From contig VZDJ01000044.1 of assembly GCA_008694505.1 (NCBI GenBank), forward strand, positions 351,320 to 415,319: DNA of 64,000 nucleotides, in the 5' to 3' direction. Positions 24,387-35,500 of this stretch are shown one piece after another. Source of the DNA: Cyanoderma ruficeps. Its lineage: Eukaryota > Chordata > Aves > Passeriformes > Timaliidae. The first letter of the stretch is position 1, and each line of letters begins with the position of its first letter. Under the pieces are notes generated by a model that worked only from the letters and a program-made list of their open reading frames with translations, was not told the DNA's origin and ran no database searches. Made by a program: the position numbers and the translations under genes.

Positions 24387-24417
24387 GGAAAGGAAAGGAA
24401 AGGAAAGGAAAGGAAAN
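24387..24417. repeat. (GGAAA)n pentanucleotide repeat ending at an unresolved base
   Basis: Six perfect GGAAA units from 24387 to 24416 are followed directly by N at 24417. The true length may be greater than shown, as the N probably marks an assembly ambiguity in the repeat. Confidence 0.9.
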
Positions 24418-24692
24418 TCCACGAACATATCCTCAAATTCTGTCTCAACCAGCCAACTGTTCTTTTGCTATGTGACAGTCACATTTGCTCCAAATTCTGC
24501 CTCCAGAGCCTGGGCCCTGCTCAGAGCCCTCCCTGCAGACAGGGACACCCAGGGCTGAGGGCCTCTCTCAGTTTCCTCATCTGGTGTCACCCATGCAGCT
24601 CTTTGAAAGCAGAGGACTGCTACCTTCAGAGAGACAAAATAAAAAAATCCATGCACAAACCCTCCAAAACTGAGAGCTTTCCACGTGGCCCA

Positions 24693-25168
24693 TGTTGCAG
24701 CAGCCCTCTTATTAGAGGGTAAAAACAAGCTGAGGCACAGACTTCTTGTTTATCACAGCATGAAAAGGGCCCTGGTTTATTCCTTTTCGCAGCTCAGCCA
24801 TCCTGACTCCAACCATTCACTGACTCTGCCTGCAGCAGCTCCTGCTGGAGGTTTCCCTTGCAGCCTCTGACTGCTGCTTATTCCCTGCTGAACTCTGACT
24901 GCAGGGATCAGTGTGCAGCCTCTGAATGCAGGTTTTACCCAGCTAGACTGTGACTGCAGGGATCAGTGTGCAGACTGTGACTGCAGCTTTTACCCAGCTA
25001 GACTGTGACTGCAGGTTCCAACAACAGGCCCTGACTGCAGCCCGACTGACCTCACAGAGTGATTCTCTCTCCCCAGGATCCTTCTTCATAATTCCCTCTT
25101 CCTCAAGGCTCCTCCTCCTTCATGACCCTCCTCACCAGCTAACCCCCTCTCTTTTATCACACTTATCT
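24693..25168 (-). mobile_element. Truncated LTR, inverted relative of the 38178-38756 solo LTR
   Basis: Read on the minus strand, this segment matches the 3' two-thirds of the solo LTR at 38178-38756. The shared blocks, given on the + strand here, are TGTTGCAGCAGCCCTCTTAT at 24693, CATCCTGACTCCAACCATTC with CACTGACTCTG, a run of TGACTGCAG motifs, and TTTATCACACTTATC near 25160. The end at 24693 corresponds to the GCTGCAACA terminus of the other copy. The remaining 5' part (about 110 bases of U3 in the other copy) is absent, and similarity stops at the TAGA microsatellite at 25177. No internal retroviral genes accompany it. Open frames at 24465-24870 are shadows of the repeat. Confidence 0.75.
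24901..25010. repeat. 55-bp tandem repeat inside the truncated LTR
   Basis: Two 55-base units, 24901-24955 and 24956-25010, both beginning GCAGGGATCAGTGTGCAG and containing TTTTACCCAGCTAGACTGTG, with a partial third unit from 25011. The region corresponds to the TGACTGCAG-rich part of the related LTR at 38490-38600, where the units are less regular. Repeats of this kind are common in the U3 region of LTRs. Confidence 0.85.
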
Positions 25169-25176
25169 TTCATATA

Positions 25177-25197
25177 TAGATAGATAGATAGATAGAT
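25177..25197. repeat. (TAGA)n tetranucleotide microsatellite
   Basis: About five TAGA units, preceded by a short TA run, sit where similarity to the truncated LTR stops. A short tract with likely length variation. Confidence 0.9.
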
Positions 25198-25611
25198 GTA
25201 TAGATTCTCTTTCTGTGAATACAGATGAAGCTGCTGGGTTTCTCCTTTTCTTCCTCTGGAATATTTTCTGTGTACTGAGGGAAATAAGGCAGTTCATTCT
25301 CTCTAGCTCTGGGTAGCAGCAGAAGAGGGAAAGCTGCTGGCTCCTCAGGCTGCCTGGAATACTCCAAGTTTGCTGTGGAGGGATCAGGAGAGCTTTAGGG
25401 GGCCCCTCCAGGGCTGGCACTGCAGGGAGCAGGAAGGAAGCCCAAATGTGCTCCTCTCCTGCCCTGGTGCTTCCTGCAGGGAGATATGGAAAACCTGCTG
25501 CCAATCTGGAGCTCTGAGGTCCACTCCTCCCCTTCTCCTCCTCTCGCTCCAGCCCCTCTGGCACTGGGAATAAAGCTGTCACTAAACGGATGAGTGTCCC
25601 TCGAGGGAGAC

Positions 25612-25942
25612 CCTGCTGTGCCCTTCCAACACTTAAAGGGAGCACGGGAGAAAGATGGGAACAGATTTTTTAGCAGGGGGACAAGGGCAGATGGTTTTAG
25701 ACTAAAAGAGGATCAATCCAGAGTCAGTGTGAGGGAGAAAGTTTCTGTTGAGAAGGTGCTGAGACCCTGGAATAGATTTCCCAAAGAAGCTGTGGCTGCC
25801 CCTGGATCCCTAGAAGTGTCCAAGGCCAGGTTGGATGGGGCTTGGAGCACCCTGGGATGGTGTCCCTGTCCATGGCAGTGGTGGGACTGAATGAGCTTCA
25901 AAGGTCTCCCCCAACCCAAATCATCCAGTGATTCTGTGATTT
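25612..25942 (+). repeat. CR1 LINE 3' fragment, about 330 bp
   Basis: Typical CR1 3' order: CACTTAAAGGGAGCACGGGA, GAACAGATTTTTTAGCAGGG, GGTTTTAGACTAAAAGAGGA, GGTGCTGAGACCCTGGAATA, CAAGGCCAGGTTGGATGGGG, and a terminal ACCCAAATCATCCAGTGATT. It is more complete than the other copies but still lacks coding regions. Open frames at 25594-25919 on both strands are shadows of it. Confidence 0.9.
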
Positions 25943-27970
25943 CAGTTTGGACTCTCAGCTTTCACCACCAGTTTCATAGAAAACACTGATTTTTTTCCAC
26001 ACAGGCCGCTTATTTTAGTGGTGCATGATGTAGTCAAATTCTGATTAGTTTACTATTCTGTTGACTGAGTTTCTATTTATTAACAAAAATTTCTCAGCTT
26101 TTCAGAGACGCACTTTTGATTTCAAGTTACTTCCCAAATGTCTCCTCCTTTAATTAATCATATATGAAATTAAGTTTCACTATTCAAAAACACCCTCAAA
26201 AACTAATATCTTAAAATATAGGCTTATCTATATGGCATCTATAATTATTTTCATGTATTTTTGTCACAAAAATGTTAATGTCAAGTTCAGCTTCCTGCAA
26301 TAATTTAAATTTTCCTGTTGTGTTTTTTAAAGACTGCAACTGATAGCCATCTTTTATTGAAAGAGCACCAGTTTTGCAATTGAGTGACAATATGAAATAC
26401 AGAGGGAACTGTTATTACTGAGATCATATTAGCTGTGAAGATACTATTTCTCATTGAAGGCCTTTAAAAGCAGTATTTTTTAGAAAGCACTACTATGGAT
26501 AAAAAAACTTAAGTAATTAAACTTAATTAATAAGCAATATCCTACCTCATAAATGATAACTACAAGACACCACTTGAGTTCTGTGGTTGGCAAAGATACT
26601 TTATCAGAAGTTTAAATATCTGGTAAAATCATGTTTTTCCAGGATTTTTAATGTTAAATATCATTTATTTTGCAGTTTTAATGCAATTCACAGGTGACAC
26701 AATGTTGCCTCAGTTTTTATCTCCCTCATAGATATTAGTGACTAGAAATAATCTAGAAACACTTGTTCTGTGGCATTTGCTTTGACTACTCCAATCACCA
26801 TCTCTTTCCCCCTTTTCTACACTCAGCTTTTTCTGTTTCAACATCAGAAATTCGGAAGGCAAAGTTGTCCCATTAATTCAATTGAGCTCCTTGCTGTATG
26901 AACTTTATTGGCTTTAAGTGACTCATTTTGGAGTTTACGTGCATGTGTATGCTTTGTTTGCTTAGATCTCTTAAAAGAAACAAAATTAGCTGTATCTTGA
27001 ACTCATAAGGCTTTTCTTTCATGGTTTTCCATGTAAAAGGAACTGAAGAAGACAAAAAAATGATTCATTTAACTGCATAATTAGCTGGGCAAAGGGGCCA
27101 GTGTTATTATTTCAGAGCTCTGAGGTTTGTGTGTCGGTTGCTTTTGGTCTATGACAATGACAGGACAGATATTTAATTTGTGTATGAGGTCATCAGCACA
27201 ACTCTGGAGTGGAATAATCCCTTTTAGACAGGCAGTGTAGTAACAACTTTATTCACCCTGTTTTACCTCGTACAGCTTCTTGTGGGATGAGATAGAAGCT
27301 TCTCACTAGAACCTACATTTTTGTATCTGTACACTGGAGGAGGCAAAGACCACAAAAGTTCAGGGTGTATTTTGAAAGTTTTACTTTATCAAAGTACATT
27401 TGGATGATTTTACTCTCTCGGTGAACAGCAGTTGAAGTGGGAACTGCTGACAGCAAGGTGACAGGAGGCCCACAGCCACTGAAGAATTGAGAAGAAGATT
27501 TTAGGGTAGCAAATGTGGGATCTTAGACCAAAAAGTGGTTGTAGCCTGAAGTGAAAGACAAAAACATCTTTAAGGCATATGGGAAGTGTTGATAGCCGAG
27601 CCCAGCTGAAGAAATCAATTTGAAGTCCTTTATAAGCTCTTACATACATGACCTATCCATAAGTCACTTACAAGATCTGAAATTAGCCCTGTACTTAATG
27701 AACACGTGGGATTTATTGCTGGTTTTCTGTGTGCAGTGTGTTATTTAGTATCTAGTGCCTTAATTTTTAGAAAGTTTCCCTCCCACACTTTTAACACCTC
27801 TGGGAAGGCTGCACCTTTGGCTTTGTGTTTCAGCTTGGCACTGGGGGAATGTGACAGGAACAAGGCTGTTTGTCTTCTTCTCCCTTCCACCTCCCCAGAG
27901 CACTGTCAGCTGCTGTGGGGAGGGTGCCCAGGACCTTGCCATGGATCTTTGGTGTGTTTTATCTTCTTTA

Positions 27971-28478
27971 TGCCAGGGTTGGGATTAAATGCTCGGGGCA
28001 TATTTCTTGTTCAGGCTCAGATGTTTATTAATTCTTCTCTACATTACAGTCTCACAAACCATGAGTTCTACAGCAGTTCTAGCTAACAAAGTAAAAATGG
28101 CCCCTATCTCTCCCTCTGCAAGGCCTTTTAAGGATAAACTGTCCAATTAAGAAATGACACCTCAATTATTTTGACTTTTAACCCAATAACCAACCACCCG
28201 TGGCCCACAAAGCGGACTTTTCTATCCAATCACAAAACACCACCCAGACCCATGGAAAAGAAGGTGAAAAAGAAGGACTGGCCTTTAAAACCTTAAACTC
28301 TAAGTTTTCCACCCTGTGATGTCACACACTTCTATTCAAACTCCACACCCACAATCCCAGAGCTGTCACTCAATTTTGGAAGCCTTCTCGACGGCCTCAG
28401 GTCGATGCAGTGTTTGCCTGGGGGTCAGTGCCTGTCAGCACAGAAAGTCTGGAATTCTCAGTGCCCAGGGTTCCAACA
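27971..28478 (-). mobile_element. LTR-like element, copy 1 of second family (inverted relative to 59545-60079)
   Basis: The reverse complement matches 59545-60079 over most of its length. Shared blocks, in minus-strand reading, include TGTTGGA at the start, GCACTGAGAATTCCAGACTT, GGCACTGACCCCC, a TCTGGGTGGTGTTTTG block, GGTTGGTTATTGGGTTAAAA, and AATTAATAAACATCTGA near the end (polyadenylation signal complement at 28024-28029). It starts TG and ends CA on the element strand, has the polyadenylation signal about 55 bases before its end, and is about 508 bp long, all typical of a solo LTR. I see no clear target-site duplication, so the exact ends are uncertain. Adjacent sequence beyond 27971 may share a few more bases with the other copy. 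Confidence 0.75.
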
Positions 28479-30031
28479 AATGTTGTCCATAATTCCCTCA
28501 CAAACACAGTGCTGGGTCACACTGGCTGCTAAGAGACTGAACAGGCCATATTTCTAACACGCTTATTCCATAATTTGGATGTCTTCTAGCACAAAGATTT
28601 TTAAGGGATTATTATGCTATGTAAAACTTGTGTTTATATTGCCCATGCTTGGGATTGTATAGGATCTGCATTTTCTATGTTGATAAGCATTTTCATGTTT
28701 GTTTTCTTCCTTAAAATGGAATGCAGTCCAGGAGCTGATGGACACAGCCTTTATTCCACATCCATCATATCATAGTAGCAGGAAGTAAACTCAGATAAAT
28801 ATTATTTGCATGAGCTTGGACTTTATTTTGGTTTGCTAATCTGACTAAATATCCAGAGGTTTAATTGCATTCTTCTGATCAGTAATGCTAATAATTATTT
28901 TAGTTTTATCATATTATTAGCCACTATCAAAAGAAGCCCATATGATTATTGCATTATATATAGTTATTAGTGGCCTGGAGAAACTAGTAATGTTCAACAG
29001 AAGCCTGATTTGATGGTATTTTTCCTCATAAACATAATTTTTTTTTATTAGATTAAACCTGAACAAGGAAAAAGAAAAACCTCTAAAAAGAGATAGATTT
29101 GGGGAGGATCAGGTGAAGCTGCCAGAAGTCTCAAACAAAGAACTTTTGTTTCTCTTGTAAAAGAATACTTGTTGGGAATAGTGTAAGGTATTATTTTTAA
29201 CCTGTGATCAATAGAACTGCCAAGGACCGCAGTCATTTCAAATTCTATATGACTTGTTGGTTTGGGGTGCTTTTCCAAAATAAATATATTGCTGAGATTT
29301 ACACACCTGTATTTTCTAGTTTCTGCTTGTGCTCTGTTAAATGCACAGTGCAAGTTCCAGCCTCCTGGTTACTCTGAATAAGTTTTTTTACATAGTGAAA
29401 AAATATTTCACACAGGTGACCTCAGTTTGATTTACTCTGTAACTCCTGGATTAAGCTTCTCTTGCAGACCAGATGTGCCCTTTTGAAAGGCAGAGTTCCC
29501 AATGTTCTGCTTGGGTTAGCTGAGGAATTAGATTTTCCATGAGAACCTGGAGTGCAGGAGCATCCCGTATTTTCTTTCCAAAACAGAACACCGTCCTACC
29601 CAGCAGGGCTTTATTTGGCTGCCTGTGGTCCAATGCCTGCTTTGTTTAATGCATTTTGTGTTGAGATTCACTGAGGTGGAGGCAGGCAGCAAAAGGGGCT
29701 CTCTTAGAATGTCTCAAGCCATCTTTTAAATTGGATTAAGGTGAGAATTGTGCTTTCCTTGGAGAATCCTCTCTTGGTCTGTGCCAAGAGCTGATGCTCA
29801 CTCGGTGCTTAAGCCTGACCCCCCCCATGAGGTGAACAAAGCAAAAATTGTTTGGCACACTCTCCTCCTGAGCCTGCCCTCTCACTCGGGATAACTCCTC
29901 CTGAGCACGAGCTGGAGCAAGGATGGCACTTTGAGGTGTGTGACTGAAACACTCCCGTGGTGGGTTTCCCTGGGAGAACCTGGAAACGTTCCGTGCGGTT
30001 TGACACCGCTGTCGCTAGCCGAGGCTGGGCG

Positions 30032-30480
30032 TGTCCCACTTTAGGGACAGAAAGAGAGCGGGCCAGAAGCATTGTGAGGGGGAACAAACTCTCTTTACTT
30101 TATTTACAATCTAGCTCCATTTATACATTTGTACAGATGTCCAGAGATTGGCTACAGAGGTTGCTACTTCTCAACCTGGATGGTGGACATCACCATCAAT
30201 CATTTCTTCTCTCAGAGGAGAAGAATGCAAACATTCTAAGAATAAACATTGTTTACCTGAAACTGTGTGAGAGAACTTCTGCACAGAGACAGAAGGCAGA
30301 AAACTCAGGGCAACACACCGCCACGGATCCGGGCTGGGCACTGGGATGTGTGACAGCCTCTTGGTCATCCATGGAGCTGCTGCTCTGAGCTGCTACAGCA
30401 GGCAGGGAGAGAAGGGGGAACAGGGCAGGGATGTGTCCCTCAGGCCCATCTCACACAAGAGGTCTGAGTGTCAGGAGAGA
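30032..30480 (-). mobile_element. Possible LTR fragment, third family
   Basis: Read on the minus strand, AAATAAAGTAAAGAGAG lies about 70 bases before a CCCTAAAGTGGGACA terminus at 30032. This arrangement resembles the polyadenylation signal and U5 end of a retroviral LTR. The segment is richer in G and C than its surroundings. The other end could not be located and no target-site duplication is apparent. A similar 18-base palindromic end (TGTCCCAGTTTAGGGACA) occurs at 19193. The extent to 30480 is a guess. Confidence 0.35.
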
Positions 30481-32469
30481 TCTGGGATCTTTCTTCTCGT
30501 CCTTGGAGATCAGATTGGGTTGTAGTGTGCTCCCTGCTGTTCCCAGCACTCCCCTGCCTCTGTGCCTGAGCTCTTTTTGCTTTGCTGGTTGATATTTGCA
30601 ACTAGGTTACCCAGTGCTTGCTGTCCTTCACAGCTGTAATTGGGTTTTGGTGATCCTGGTGCTTTTTTCTTTTTTTTTTTTAATTTTTGCCTAACTGCAG
30701 TGACAACCCAGATGCTCCAGCTATTTTCCATGTTAACTTACTGATAATACTTGCAACTGCAATAATGCAAAATCCTCTTTGTCATCTTTCAACAAGAGAG
30801 TTCTTTTTAGTCATTAAATCTGCTAAATGGATGGTTATCTATTTAAATCTGTTGCCAAAGTAATTAACCCTGAAGAGTAATTCCCCTGCCAAATCAAATC
30901 AGGGTTGGTTTATTCTGAAATTCTTTTTAAAAGACAGTAATTCCTGCCAGTAGAGACCAGGGCCGTTAGAGAGAATTCTGAAAGAGATTTTAGAGTTGTG
31001 CCAATTTCCTTCTTTCAGGCCCAGTGGTAGAAGCAGTTGAGTCACTTTTCCCAGTGTAGATATCCCCAGCAATCAGGGCAAGAGACTGTGTAATGATAAA
31101 GGTGTAAAAGGGAAAACAGCTCCTATTGGATAGAGAGCTTATCCCACCCCACACCTCAGCAAGACCCTGGTACATTTCTTAAAAGAAAAAATGAAATATG
31201 GAGTTAAAAACACAGATGAATATGGGAGGGGTTTTTGGTTTGGTTTTTTGGGTTTTTTTTCCCCCACAAAGGTTCGTAGCTCAGCTCTGAAGCAAAAATA
31301 GCAGAGGGGTGGAAAATTGCAACAGGGGGCAAGATGGCAAGGCAGGAGGTCAGTGGGGCCAGAATATCTGGAGACAGCAGTTGCTGGGCCCTGTTAAGGT
31401 TTTTCTCCTAAATTTTTTCTGGTTATGCAGATTAAAATACCATTTTTCAGAACTATGGCACAGTCAGGGATTTTTGAGTACGGAAACTTCCTGCTGTTTG
31501 TTTCTGCTGTGTTCCCAGGAAACACAGCTTAACTCATTGCTTTTGTAAATAGGCAAGATGATAGCAAAGGATTATTCCAAACAGAATAGCTGATGAATTG
31601 CTGATACCTGAGCATAAATATGCTCTTAAAGCCCTCAGGACTAACCTGAAGGGGAGTGCTCAGGCACTAATGGAAAGATGTCCTGAGCCTTCAGGACAAT
31701 GTTGATGGCCTCAGTAGGCACAGGTTTTTCTTTAGCCCTGAAGTGAGTCCTGGGCTCAGGAATGTAATAAAAATTTTAATACTGGAGCTGTGGTTCTGCG
31801 TGCTTATAAAAATCCCAAAACACAAAACCTTCTGTTTCCCTAGAACACAAATGTGGAGTCCTGCTGGCTAATTGGAGGAATTCTCTCTAAACTTTTGCCT
31901 TTTATGTTAATTAACATTTTTTAAATTATAGCAGCCAAAGTCTAAAACTGCAATAGTTTTCAGATCATTTTCAGACTTGGGGGGGAAAAAAAAAATCTCT
32001 GGTTTTTTTTTTTTCCCCTCTTAATTTGCCCATGGGCAGGATGACATTCCCAAGGGAATTTTGTGCTTATAGTGCAATATGCAGCACAGCTACTAAAAGT
32101 GTCATGGATTTAATCATGTGTGCCTTTGGAAGGACATCAACACCGGATCATTGCCCTCCAAAAGAGACAAAAAGGGAGGAATAGCATGGGATTGCTCCGT
32201 TCCCTCTGGCTGCTCTCTGTGCTCCAGCCTGGCTGTAGAATTTTCCCTCTCCCTGATTGTGTGTGGCTGGAGAACACTTAAAGAGCAGGCAGCTGCTAGT
32301 GCTGACATTTGCACTCCCAAGGAGCCTCGTGCCTTGGTCTAGTGTTGATCTCACTCACAGTGACTCAGGCTGAGTGAAATCCTCAGGTTCAGTTCAGCTT
32401 CTTAAACCAGGCCTGGATTCCCTTCCTGGTTTTAATCCTGCAAAAGCTTTAAGGCTTTGAGCCTTGTTG

Positions 32470-32551
32470 AACTTGAGCACCGTAAGTCCTCAAAGGGCTG
32501 GGCCTGGATGGTCTAGAGGGTCACTTCCAACCCCATCCATTCTGTGATTCC
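32470..32551 (+). repeat. CR1-like LINE 3' end fragment
   Basis: AAAGGGCTGGGCCTGGATGG, TCTAGAGGGTCACTTCCAAC, CCCATCCATTCTGTGATTCC matches the CR1 terminus with some substitutions. Confidence 0.8.
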
Positions 32552-35500
32552 AAATGTTTTAACTAAAAGATTTGGAATCAAGAGAGTCAGTTTGGGTTTT
32601 TTTTCTGGAGTGCAGAAAATCCGAGTCACTCACTGAGTTCATGGTGTAGGTAACCCAGGTCAGGGCCCTGTTGGAAGCAGCACAGGTGGCAGAACAGCTC
32701 TGGGATGTGTTGGCTATGTATACAGATGTGCTCAGCAGGGCAGACACTCTGCAGGCTACAGTTTTGGTTTTGTGCTTGCTTCAATCCACTTATCCGTGTC
32801 ATACAAGGCCTCAGATCGCTGCAGAGGCCGGAATGACAAGCTTGGAAGACATCAGAGGGGACAGGTCCGTGGGTGAATCTCAAGACTGGTTTGAGTGCAG
32901 GTCCTGGAACAACCAGTGACTCCAGACTGAGACTGCACAAGAGAAAGACCATTGAAAAAGGAGTCCAATGGAAATGGGATGGAGCTCTGGCTCCTCATGG
33001 TGATTTCTACAAATCTTGCTAACTCATTGTTAGCTCAAGCACGTAGACCAGAGTCTCTTGAGAGACCATGACTTACCTTCAGGCTTCTGAACTCTTTCCA
33101 TTTTCTTCCCCCAATCTGGAGTGCTTTGCCATTTTATGCTGATGTTTTTCCTTATTCTATTCAGTTGTGTAACAGAACAACTGGTTACATCTGTTCCTGT
33201 TCAATTAAGCTTTTTAGGTCACTTTCAAGAGGCCTTTCCAGAGTACTGGATCCATTGGTGTGGCATTGACTCAAACCTAAACCGGGGGATTTCACCATTT
33301 TGTCTGGCTGCACTTGCTATTCCATACAAAAGTAGACAAAACTGATGCGATTCTTTGCTAGGCTGCCTGCTCTCCTAATCTGTGTGATTATGAATTTGCA
33401 GTGCATAAGCCCACAAAAATAAAGTTAAAAGGATATGAAGGCTGCCTTTTGCTGCATTCAGCTGTGAAGAACTTAATTAAGTAGGTGATTAAGGAAATAC
33501 AAATTGTAACTTGTTTTTATAGATATTACTGTGAGCTGCCATCTATGCCTGGAATGAGATTTATTCATGAAGATCTTGACTTCCACCAAATGTCTTCTAC
33601 CGGCCTAAAAACACATTATTTAACTTTGGGATTTAATGTGATTTCCTTTATCCACATCCAGCACATAGCACAAAGAATAACTTCCCACCTTTGGTGTGAA
33701 TGCAGTTCTTTCCTTGAGTATTGACTTTGGCCTTATCCCAACCTAATAAGAACACCGAAGAAATAGAAATGAAAGGTGTCACCCTTGGAAAACTACACAT
33801 GTACAAGCAGTTTTAACTTGTGATTTCCATAGTTGTTAGCCCCTGGTTTTGACATTATTTTAGGCTTTCTTTATTTAAGGAATAACAGCCCTTCAAAATA
33901 TGTCACATTTAAAACACGGGTGACAAAAGAGTTTCTATTTCCAGAAAAGAAATGTTGGGGTTTTTAGGTTTCTCTGCACCAGAAAAAATAATCATAACGT
34001 TAAATCTTGCATGTCCCAAGCTGTGATTTGGGGGTAGCTCATTTATTTTCACTGGCTTGTTTGGCAGGAGAAAGGAAAGTCTTCTGGATTCTATTTTAAA
34101 CATTAGAATGCTATTGTGATTCTTGCATTTAATTCACTGCCTGGTGAGAAAAACACTGATTTTTTTTCCCTATCACTGTACTATATCAAGCTTTTAAATG
34201 CATTTCTTTGGTGCTCTCCTGGCCTGGCTAGAGATGTTTGATAAAATGTGCATGGGTTGATAGACAGACAGACCAAGGGATTGATTTATTTGGGTGTAAA
34301 CATAATTTATATAGGTCTGTAGGTAGACTCCTATCTCCATCTGTGCATACATATATATCAGAGAAAGCAACACATTTTGTAGACAATACAAATTGCAGGG
34401 TTTAAGTTCTTCTAGAATTGTAGGAAGGCATTTCTGATGGTGGTCTGACAGCATCCCAATCTCCAGGATGTCAAGTTTTCAGGAGAGAACGTGCATGTTC
34501 ATGGAGACAGCTGGTAGGTTCTAATAATGTTTGAGGGCTAAAAAACCTGAGTCTACTTAACAGCCTTCCAGTTTGCTTCCATTCCCATTTCCAGGGTGTA
34601 AATAGCATTTGAGCATTCTGAGGCTGACGATAATTTGTGCTGATGTTACTATTTTACAGTTAAAAAGGTGATGATTATGTTCTTCTGCTCTCTAGTTTTT
34701 ACCTGTGCCTAAGCAGAAATGTCATTGAATTGCTTCATTTTTGTCAGGGCTTTCTAGAGACGATGATGTATTGAAGCGCAGCCTCAGCTGCATTTCTAAA
34801 CTAACCATATGTCCATTGAAGGCTTGCATATGTTTAGCTAAGCTTGGTTGACTTGATCCTTAAGCAAGCCTCAGCAGCAGTTTATAGTAGAGTTTTAAAT
34901 GGATTAAATGTGGGGAGATGCAGATAGTGGCTAAAATTGTTGATAGTAACCAGCTGGGGATAGAAGGAGCTGACCCCATGGACCCGCCTTTCAAATCTTG
35001 CTGGGGTTTAGAATGTGCAGCTTGACAGAGTGAGAAGACACTTTGAATATTCCCAGTTTGGAGGAGTAGGATGGTACCTAGTGGAGGTGGTTCTAGACTG
35101 CACATATTTTAGCTATAGCAACGCAGATTTTTGTCTCTTTACTCCTACTTCTAGTATTTTCTGAATACTCTCTAAACGCCCGTGCAGCAGCAGTGAACCT
35201 TGATTAAGTGATGGAACATAATTGAAGAAATTAATAGTAATTCAGTATACAAATGCCTGACCTAAAGCTGAAGTTAACAGCAAATAAATTATTATTGTCC
35301 CCAGAGTGTGTTTTCATTGTAGGTGTGGTATAAAGTGGGTATTCTGGATGTGGATGTTGACAGGGGAAACTTTTGATCTGCCACATCTTTATCAAGCAAG
35401 CTGAAAGGGAAAGCTGTCTTCAAAGCTGGTGGGATTTATGGCTGCCCATAGTTAACCTGAAGCTTGCTAGAGTTAGACACAGCCCGCTCCATTTTAACAC

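Noticed and set aside
24465..25645. Cluster of open frames of 60-160 codons on both strands
   Set aside because: They overlap the truncated LTR, its tandem repeats and intron sequence before a CR1 copy. The 160-codon minus-strand frame has no recognisable domain and ends in a microsatellite translated as repeated Ile-Tyr-Leu-Ser.
27706..28086. 126-codon open frame with hydrophobic segments
   Set aside because: It runs into the LTR-like element at 27971, resembles no known family, and is unsupported by splice signals.
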